From NCBI GenBank assembly GCA_017983465.1, contig JAGOBK010000008.1, positions 1 through 64,000 of the forward strand: 64,000 bases of DNA. Reading direction: 5' to 3'. This stretch comes from Crocinitomicaceae bacterium (GTDB taxonomy: Bacteria > Bacteroidota > Bacteroidia > Flavobacteriales_D > Crocinitomicaceae). The notes under the pieces are model-generated. The model made no database searches. It was not told where the DNA came from and saw only the letters and a program-made list of their open reading frames with translations. The translations under genes and the position numbers were made by a program. Shown here piece by piece: positions 58,532 through 64,000 of this stretch; the stretch's first letter is position 1; each line of letters opens with the position of its first letter.

Positions 58532-59104
58532 ATGGCTGTCAACTTGACTTACCATCAGAGTGCATTTCGTCTGGATGAGGAAATGAAACTCGTTGAACGT
58601 GCGAAAGAACATCCGCGTTATTTTGCTCCTTTGTACGAACGTTACCATGAAGCGATTTTTCGCTATGTGTTCAAACGTGTGGATGAAACCGAAAGTGCGT
58701 ATGACATCACATCTTGTGTGTTCATCAAGGCAATGGGAAGTATCCAAAAATATGAGAATAGGGGAGTGCCTTTCTCTTCTTGGTTATTTCGCATTGCGAA
58801 GAGTGAGTTGTATCAATCTTTCCGCGATAAAAAAGCGCAACGCACCGTGAGCATCGATTCCGTAACCTTAAAGCAGGTGATGGATGATTTCACAGATGAC
58901 AGCAGCGAGGAAAACCGCGCAAAATTATTAGTGGCTTTAGGAAAACTGAAGGAAGCACAATTACAGTTAATCGAAATGCGTTTTTTTGAAAAACGTTCTT
59001 TCAGAGAAATTGGTGAAATTGTTGGGCTTTCTGAAAATAATGCAAAAGTAAAAACGTTTCGTGCGCTTTTGAAATTGAAAGAATTGTTTAATAAAAAAGA
59101 ATGA
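58532..59104 (+). CDS. ECF-type sigma factor
   Basis: 190 residues from the ATG at 58532; a GTG 20 codons earlier in the leader is less likely. Region 2 is seen at residues 30-100 (YFAPLYERYHEAIFRYVF, SAYDITSCVFIKAMGSI, FSSWLFRIAKSELYQSFRD) and region 4 at residues 130-185 (EAQLQLIEMRFFEKRSFREI, GLSENNAKVKTFRALLKL). It directs RNA polymerase to a special promoter set. The last codons overlap an ATG of a 55-codon membrane ORF, which may be its regulator. Confidence 0.93.
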   Translation: MAVNLTYHQSAFRLDEEMKLVERAKEHPRYFAPLYERYHEAIFRYVFKRVDETESAYDITSCVFIKAMGSIQKYENRGVPFSSWLFRIAKSELYQSFRDKKAQRTVSIDSVTLKQVMDDFTDDSSEENRAKLLVALGKLKEAQLQLIEMRFFEKRSFREIGEIVGLSENNAKVKTFRALLKLKELFNKKE

Positions 59105-59268
59105 ACATGATAAAATTTCTACTGGACAGGGAAGAGCCTAGCTCCGAACAAATTCGACAACGAATGGATTTTGATTCCATTTATGGTGGAGTAAAATATC
59201 AAAAATGGATCATGAATCCCTGGATTTATGTCCTAGGTGGTGTTTTTACTGCATTGATTTGGTTCTAA
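59101..59268 (+). CDS. 55-residue membrane protein overlapping the sigma factor gene
   Basis: The ATG at 59101 overlaps the sigma factor stop (ATGA). The product has a charged N-terminal part (FLLDREEPSSEQIRQRMD) and one C-terminal membrane segment (WIYVLGGVFTALIWF). The layout resembles small anti-sigma-like or membrane-tether proteins, but at 55 residues it lacks any known anti-sigma domain. The role is inferred from overlap only. Confidence 0.7.
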   Translation: MNMIKFLLDREEPSSEQIRQRMDFDSIYGGVKYQKWIMNPWIYVLGGVFTALIWF

Positions 59269-59305
59269 ACTTTGGTACTTTCCCTGCGATGTAGAAATTA
59301 GTTTT

Positions 59306-59313
59306 TACATTTG
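59306..59313 (+). promoter_or_regulatory. -7 element (TACATTTG) 3 bases before the pyrD ATG
   Basis: TACATTTG is followed by three bases and the ATG at 59317. This predicts a leaderless or nearly leaderless mRNA. Confidence 0.5.
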
Positions 59314-59316
59314 TAT

Positions 59317-60360
59317 ATGTACCAAATCGTTCGTTCCATTTTGTTCCGCTTTGACGCGGAAAAAGTCCATTATTTTGTTGTTGGACTCCTACAGTTAATC
59401 GTGAAATTCCCACCAACAAAGTGGATTTTTCGTTCCATGTATCACGTAGAACATCCAGCTTTGGAACGTGAATTCATCGGTTTAAAATTCCCTAATCCAG
59501 TTGGACTTGCCGCTGGATTTGATAAAAATGCCAGGTATTTCAACGAATTGGAAAGTTGTGGTTTTGGATTTATAGAAATCGGAACCGTCACTCCCTTGGC
59601 TCAACCAGGCAACGACCTACCGCGATTGTTTCGTTTGAAAAAAGACGAAGCGATTTTGAATCGCATGGGATTCAATAACGACGGTGTGCAAGAAGCCTTG
59701 AAACACTTGAAGGCAAGAAAAAATCACCAACTCATCATTGGTGGGAACATTGGGAAGAATAAATGGACTCCCAACGAAGAGGCACTGAACGATTACCTGA
59801 TTTGTTTTGATGCCCTGTTCGATGAGGTTGATTATTTTGTGGTGAATGTTTCTTCACCGAATACGCCAAACTTACGTGCGTTGCAAGAAAAAGGCCCATT
59901 GATGGAATTATTGTCCACCTTGCAGCAAAAAAACGAAGCGAAAGCGACTCCAAAACCTATTTTATTGAAAATCGCGCCAGATTTGACGAACGAACAATTG
60001 GATGAAATCATCGAGATTGTACAGGAAACAAAAATCGCTGGACTCATTGCAACAAACACGACCATTAGTCGCGAAGGATTAATCACTCCGAGTTCGGAAG
60101 TGGAAGCTTTGGGCGCTGGTGGAGTTTCTGGTAAACCCTTAACGGAACGTTCGACTGAAGTGATTCGCTACATTCATACAAAATCAAATGGAAGTATCCC
60201 GATGATTGCTGTAGGTGGAATTCATACGGCACAAGATGCATTAGATAAAATAGATGCAGGAGCGACCTTGGTTCAATTGTATTCTGGATTCATCTACGAA
60301 GGACCAGGATTGATCAAGGAAATCAATAAAGCATTGATCAAAAAAGCACAGCATGCCTAG
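59317..60360 (+). CDS. pyrD: Dihydroorotate dehydrogenase (class 2, quinone-linked)
   Basis: 347 residues from the ATG at 59317; the TTG two codons earlier overlaps the promoter element. It oxidises dihydroorotate to orotate with quinone as acceptor. Class 2 features: an N-terminal amphipathic helical region for the membrane and quinone ([19 protein letters not shown]), [26 protein letters not shown], catalytic Ser in [19 protein letters not shown], and [10 protein letters not shown]. Its 3' end overlaps the next ATG by 8 bases. Confidence 0.96.
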   Translation: MYQIVRSILFRFDAEKVHYFVVGLLQLIVKFPPTKWIFRSMYHVEHPALEREFIGLKFPNPVGLAAGFDKNARYFNELESCGFGFIEIGTVTPLAQPGNDLPRLFRLKKDEAILNRMGFNNDGVQEALKHLKARKNHQLIIGGNIGKNKWTPNEEALNDYLICFDALFDEVDYFVVNVSSPNTPNLRALQEKGPLMELLSTLQQKNEAKATPKPILLKIAPDLTNEQLDEIIEIVQETKIAGLIATNTTISREGLITPSSEVEALGAGGVSGKPLTERSTEVIRYIHTKSNGSIPMIAVGGIHTAQDALDKIDAGATLVQLYSGFIYEGPGLIKEINKALIKKAQHA

Positions 60361-61210
60361 TTTGAAAATCGTTGAATGTCCGAGAGATGCGATGCAAGGA
60401 TTGCATGAGTTTATTCCCACGGAGTTAAAAACGCAGTACATCAATCAACTGTTGAACTGTGGATTCGACACCATCGATTTTGGAAGTTTTGTTTCTCCGA
60501 AAGCCATTCCACAGATGCGCGATACAGCCGACGTATTGAAAGGATTAAACCTGAATACTTCTTCTAAATTATTGGCCATTGTTGCCAATGATCGCGGAGC
60601 AAACGATGCGGCATCCTTTGATGAAATTCAGTACCTAGGTTACCCATTTTCCATTTCTGAAAAATTTCAACAACGAAATACGAATACATCCATCGAAGAT
60701 TCCCTTCATCAAGTGGAAAAATTACAATCCATTGCGCATCAAGCAAAAAAGGAATTGGTAGTTTACCTTTCTATGGGATTCGGAAATCCTTACGGAGAGG
60801 AGTGGAATCCCGAATTGGTTTTGAGTTGGTCAGAACGGTTACACAATGACTTTGGCGTTTCCATTTTAGCACTATCGGATACAATTGGATGTGCTGATCC
60901 AACCGATGTACGAAATCTGTTTCCCATCCTTCAATCTGCCTTGCCAAAAGTGGAGTTTGGTGCACATTTTCACACCGTTCGCGAAAAAGCAGCGGCGGTG
61001 ATTGAATCCGCATACGAAGGTGGATGCCGTCGTTTTGATACAGCAATCAAAGGATACGGCGGTTGTCCAATGGCGAAGGATGAGCTCACGGGAAATCTTG
61101 CCACAGAGCAGTTGACATCTTGGATGACGGAACGAGGTATTGAATCCGGATTGGACATGGATGCTTTTCAAAAAGCGTTTCTTGCCTCAAGCACTATTTT
61201 TAATTCGTAA
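60353..61210 (+). CDS. Hydroxymethylglutaryl-CoA lyase
   Basis: 285 residues. It cleaves HMG-CoA to acetyl-CoA and acetoacetate, the last step of leucine breakdown. Signature: [13 protein letters not shown] at the start (usual form EVGPRDGLQ), [22 protein letters not shown] with metal His, and the active-site loop [15 protein letters not shown] with the catalytic Cys. The first motif is slightly divergent (EC instead of EVG). The ATG overlaps the pyrD stop by 8 bases. Confidence 0.92.
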   Translation: MPSLKIVECPRDAMQGLHEFIPTELKTQYINQLLNCGFDTIDFGSFVSPKAIPQMRDTADVLKGLNLNTSSKLLAIVANDRGANDAASFDEIQYLGYPFSISEKFQQRNTNTSIEDSLHQVEKLQSIAHQAKKELVVYLSMGFGNPYGEEWNPELVLSWSERLHNDFGVSILALSDTIGCADPTDVRNLFPILQSALPKVEFGAHFHTVREKAAAVIESAYEGGCRRFDTAIKGYGGCPMAKDELTGNLATEQLTSWMTERGIESGLDMDAFQKAFLASSTIFNS

Positions 61211-61219
61211 TTTAGAAGC

Positions 61220-61894
61220 ATGAATCGATTGAAAACGAAAAAAGGCCTACTCATTGTTTTTGTGACACTTGTTGTTGTGGTGATCATGGTAACAATGAAC
61301 CAGAAATCTGATGAGCCAACGGTGATAGAAACTCCGAAAAAGGAAACTTCCCGCATCGAATACATTTCCACGGACTTCAATCAAAACACCTTTACGGATG
61401 GAAATGAGTTGAAATTATTGAAGGAATTAAAAATATGTGACACCACGATTCTCGACGGTCAACTCGGATCATGTTCACCAAAGTTTTTCCGTTTTTTCAA
61501 ATTGAATGATGCCGTTTCACTGAAAAATGCCTTTTTGCTGTTGGTCAATGGAGCTGCCTATCCGAATGATCCTGAAAACTTTAAATCCAGACGTATTCTT
61601 ATTTTTGAACGCGAAAAAGGCCAACTTGTGTTGACAAATACCATCAAAGGAAATGTGATTGAGCGCAGAAAAAATGGACCTTCGACTTACGATGATTTGG
61701 TGATTCGTTTTCGTTTAGATGAGTACGACGAGGCCTACCATTGTGTGTTCAAATGGAAGGATGGCAAATACGATTTCAGCAGTTGTGAGGAACTTTATTC
61801 TTACAATTGCAAAGGAAAAGTGAAGCCGGAACTCATTGATTCCGTTTCGATTGAAGTGAACAAAATCCTCCATGACGAAAAGTTACTTTTTTAG
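61220..61894 (+). CDS. Membrane-anchored protein of unknown function
   Basis: 224 residues. A single N-terminal membrane segment (GLLIVFVTLVVVVIMVTM) anchors it. The rest is a soluble domain with three Cys (LKICDTTI, GSCSPKF, SSCEELYSYNC) and FKWKDGKYDFSSC. I do not recognise a family. It shares the short string FTDGN with the lipoprotein gene that overlaps its end by 23 bases. Confidence 0.72.
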   Translation: MNRLKTKKGLLIVFVTLVVVVIMVTMNQKSDEPTVIETPKKETSRIEYISTDFNQNTFTDGNELKLLKELKICDTTILDGQLGSCSPKFFRFFKLNDAVSLKNAFLLLVNGAAYPNDPENFKSRRILIFEREKGQLVLTNTIKGNVIERRKNGPSTYDDLVIRFRLDEYDEAYHCVFKWKDGKYDFSSCEELYSYNCKGKVKPELIDSVSIEVNKILHDEKLLF

Positions 61895-62306
61895 TTTCCT
61901 CCTGCTTGGTTCCTTGTTCAGCGCATGTTCAGGGAGTATCCGCACGGATACGGTAGATTTCACACAGGGATTTACGGATGGCAACAGCAAAGTTTGGATG
62001 GTGGAAAAAACCATTTCCCCAAATGGAGCGGTGAGTATTAAGCAGTCCTTGCAACAGGAAGTCATCATTTTTTACCAATCCGGAAACTGTTTACTAACGA
62101 ATCTTCAAAAATTAGCAGCGGGAAAAGGAGTCCATGGAAAGATGGAGTTTGATCACGAAAAACACTACGTTACGCTCCGTTTTCCTCATGAAGAACGCCT
62201 ATTCGAATTTGAATTCACCAATGAAAATCTCTTGATTCTTTATCCACTCGAAGGCTCTGATTACACGAATGCCATGGAATTGATTCCGTTTCCAGAGTTG
62301 AATTAG
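61872..62306 (+). CDS. Lipoprotein of unknown function
   Basis: 144 residues. Lipoprotein signal (FSFLLLGSLFSAC). The mature part (VDFTQGFTDGNSKVWMVE) shares the FTDGN string with the upstream gene; the rest (YVTLRFPHEERLFEFEF, NENLLILYP) looks like a lipocalin-like beta barrel. It begins inside the end of the preceding gene (23 bases overlap), so the two are cotranslated. Confidence 0.72.
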   Translation: MTKSYFFSFLLLGSLFSACSGSIRTDTVDFTQGFTDGNSKVWMVEKTISPNGAVSIKQSLQQEVIIFYQSGNCLLTNLQKLAAGKGVHGKMEFDHEKHYVTLRFPHEERLFEFEFTNENLLILYPLEGSDYTNAMELIPFPELN

Positions 62307-62451
62307 GTTCTAACGGAGTGTTAAACAATTCGGATTAAATTTTTCTCAATAGTTGGTTTGAGATTGGAGTGAAGGGATCTGAAGGTAATAAGATCCTATT
62401 TATACCTAGTAATTCGGATAACAAAATAATTATTTCACAACCCAAGGCACA

Positions 62452-63879
62452 TTATCTTTTATTATTGAAACGATAAGTCAATCCAAAACTAAGACAATCT
62501 GCATTTCCATTCACCCTAATCTGACTGAAAACGGTTGCTTGATTTTCTGCTGTATAGTTAAAAGGAATGAGCATTCCTTTACTCAAACCAAACTGATGGC
62601 GGTAAGCAATAGTAAACAAAATGTGATTACTTAATCGCAAGTCTTTACTTATCCCGAAATATGCCAAAGGAAATAATTTATTGTTGTATTGGTAGGAATA
62701 GTTGTAGGATAAAAACACTTGATTCGGATTATTAGGATAATAGGCTGTGGAAGATCCGCCCCCACCTCCGCTACCATTTAGGTAAGAAAATGAAATTCCA
62801 CCAACTAAATTGCACAAATATTTATTGCTTTTTGGAAAGGGAAGCATTCTTCTTTTCATGCCCAAATCAACCGTTAATAAATTGAATAGACTGGATCCAC
62901 TTAAACCTGTGCCGTATTTTTGATCTCTAATCCACAACCAATACGAATCAATCGAGACACCGGGTTGAAACGACCAATTGTTTTTCCATCCAATAGAAGC
63001 ATTTAATCGAATACTATAACCTGGACCAGTGGCGTTTTTGAAAACATTATCCGCATGATTCATAATCTTACTTTGATTCATGAATGCACCCTGATGAAGT
63101 TGAATTAATACAGCTTTCGAAGATTGAAAACGATTGTTTATCGTGACTATTTTTTTTGCTTCTTTGCGATTGACACTGTCCTTCAAAAAAGTTTCTATTT
63201 CAGCATTTTTTTTATTTTTTGTCCAAGTATAATGAACGCCTAAATGAATACTGTTTCCCGAATACGTATATGTACCATAGGAAGAAGGTCCTGAGTCGGT
63301 ATAGTTGAACTCCATGGAGTAGATGGGGCGAAAAGACCCATTGAAACTTAAATCAATTCCTATTAAATTTTTATTTTTTAGTGGAAATTCATAACCAAAT
63401 TGCAGCTTTATAAAAGGATTTGCTGCTCCTTCAAATTGATAGATGGTTTTTGAAAGGTACGATCCTGTGTATGCTTGATAGCTAGATTGAGCGTTCCTCA
63501 TTAATTTAAAACCTCCGCTAAGCCCTAGAGAAAAAAAGTTAGTTTTAATAGGGATTTTATAGCGTAATCCAGCACCTAGATTACTACTTAAATATGACCC
63601 AGAAGTCCACTTACCGATATCAATAGGATAAGGGAAATAACTCAAGTTATCAAGGCTATAATTAAGGTCGCAAATTAGATTTTTTGGAAGTTTTATCCCG
63701 TAGCTGAAATTTAATGCCGTATGAATATTAGAAAGATTGTCCAGTTGTTTGTTTTCACCAAGGGTGGTGTTTTTTGACATTCCTATTCCAGAACTCATGC
63801 CAACGGTGAACGTGTTTCCGCTTTGAGCGCTAAGCAATTGTGAAATTGCAATGGATATGATGATTAGGCAATATTTCAT
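62452..63879 (-). CDS. Predicted outer-membrane protein, unknown function
   Basis: 475 residues. Signal peptide (LIIISIAISQLLSAQ). Alternating strand pattern throughout (FSYGIKLPKNLICDLNYSL, FSLGLSGGFKLMRN, NSIHLGVHYTWTKNKK, GYSIRLNASIGWKNNW), with a Gly-rich loop (NGSGGGGGSS) and the end DCLSFGLTYRFNN. This is an outer-membrane barrel of 16 or more strands, perhaps two barrel halves separated by a charged central linker (EIETFLKDSVNRKEAKK). The family is not recognised. Monocistronic. Confidence 0.8.
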   Translation of the reverse strand: MKYCLIIISIAISQLLSAQSGNTFTVGMSSGIGMSKNTTLGENKQLDNLSNIHTALNFSYGIKLPKNLICDLNYSLDNLSYFPYPIDIGKWTSGSYLSSNLGAGLRYKIPIKTNFFSLGLSGGFKLMRNAQSSYQAYTGSYLSKTIYQFEGAANPFIKLQFGYEFPLKNKNLIGIDLSFNGSFRPIYSMEFNYTDSGPSSYGTYTYSGNSIHLGVHYTWTKNKKNAEIETFLKDSVNRKEAKKIVTINNRFQSSKAVLIQLHQGAFMNQSKIMNHADNVFKNATGPGYSIRLNASIGWKNNWSFQPGVSIDSYWLWIRDQKYGTGLSGSSLFNLLTVDLGMKRRMLPFPKSNKYLCNLVGGISFSYLNGSGGGGGSSTAYYPNNPNQVFLSYNYSYQYNNKLFPLAYFGISKDLRLSNHILFTIAYRHQFGLSKGMLIPFNYTAENQATVFSQIRVNGNADCLSFGLTYRFNNKR

Positions 63880-64000
63880 CTAAATGAGTTTAATGGAATA
63901 CTAAATTCTTCCAATTTATTGGTAATTATGTTATTCTAAATTTATTCTATTTAGTAAAGATAAAATATTTCCATACCGATATCCTGAAATGAAAAACAAA

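Noticed and set aside
1..64000. tRNA, rRNA, insertion sequences, prophage, attachment sites
   Set aside because: No cloverleaf-like intergenic sequence, transposase, integrase or phage structural gene was seen; intergenic spaces are mostly short.

Overview
The window reads as chromosomal DNA of a Bacteroidota bacterium. The supporting signs are C-terminal type IX secretion (T9SS) sorting domains of the YPNP type, a 14-gene nuo operon with a short NuoG, an RND pump fused to its outer-membrane channel, many Bacteroidota-type promoter elements (TAnnTTTG) and few Shine-Dalgarno-like sites. Low G+C, coenzyme B12-dependent methylmalonyl-CoA mutase and abundant SprB/Ig-like/RCC1-like surface proteins suggest Flavobacteriales, perhaps a Fluviicola/Crocinitomicaceae relative. 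That genus-level placement is inference.

Layout. 1-9813 (minus): a two-gene unit holding a small secreted protein and the first 3029 codons of a giant surface protein that continues beyond base 1. It carries a signal peptide, an RCC1-like propeller, Ig-like/Big_2 modules, a LamG domain, 13 almost identical 80-residue repeats, and 104-residue VCBS/tandem-95 type repeats. 10048-11768 (plus): three small exported Cys/His-rich proteins, probably metal related, closed by a textbook terminator. 11830-13800: a PAP2 phosphatase convergent with a DbpA-like DEAD-box helicase. 13851-16856 (minus): an ABC exporter with a MacA-type adaptor. 16857-17581 is largely non-coding. 17582-22180 (minus): a T9SS-sorted secreted protein and a VIT/VWA/TPR/DUF2135 protein.

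22348-34991 (minus) is the complete nuoA-N operon for respiratory complex I, with tight start/stop overlaps. 35172-38031 (minus): a predicted outer-membrane protein and a secreted M1 aminopeptidase. 38182-44599 (plus): a heavy-metal efflux operon (small exported protein, CusA-CusC fusion, CusB-like adaptor, lipoprotein with two CxxCH motifs). 44585-47090 (minus): PH-like membrane protein, serine hydroxymethyltransferase, NlpC/P60 hydrolase.

47152-50484 (plus): SurE, a small membrane protein, LpxB and a SpoIID-like protein, an envelope-biogenesis operon. 50471-55385 (minus): a DivIC/FtsB-like division protein, an unknown exported protein, and the two methylmalonyl-CoA mutase subunits. 55487-62306 (plus): a PorV/PorQ-like barrel, a helix-hairpin-helix/barrel protein, an ECF sigma factor overlapping a 55-codon membrane ORF, PyrD, HMG-CoA lyase, and two unknown proteins. 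62452-63879 (minus): an outer-membrane protein.

The most unusual points are the giant repeat protein, two operons that both open with a small exported protein ending in His-Pro-Pro followed by a hairpin over its stop codon, and a set of genes whose -7 promoter element lies only 3-9 bases before the ATG, which predicts leaderless mRNAs. No tRNA, rRNA, CRISPR array, insertion sequence or prophage was seen.
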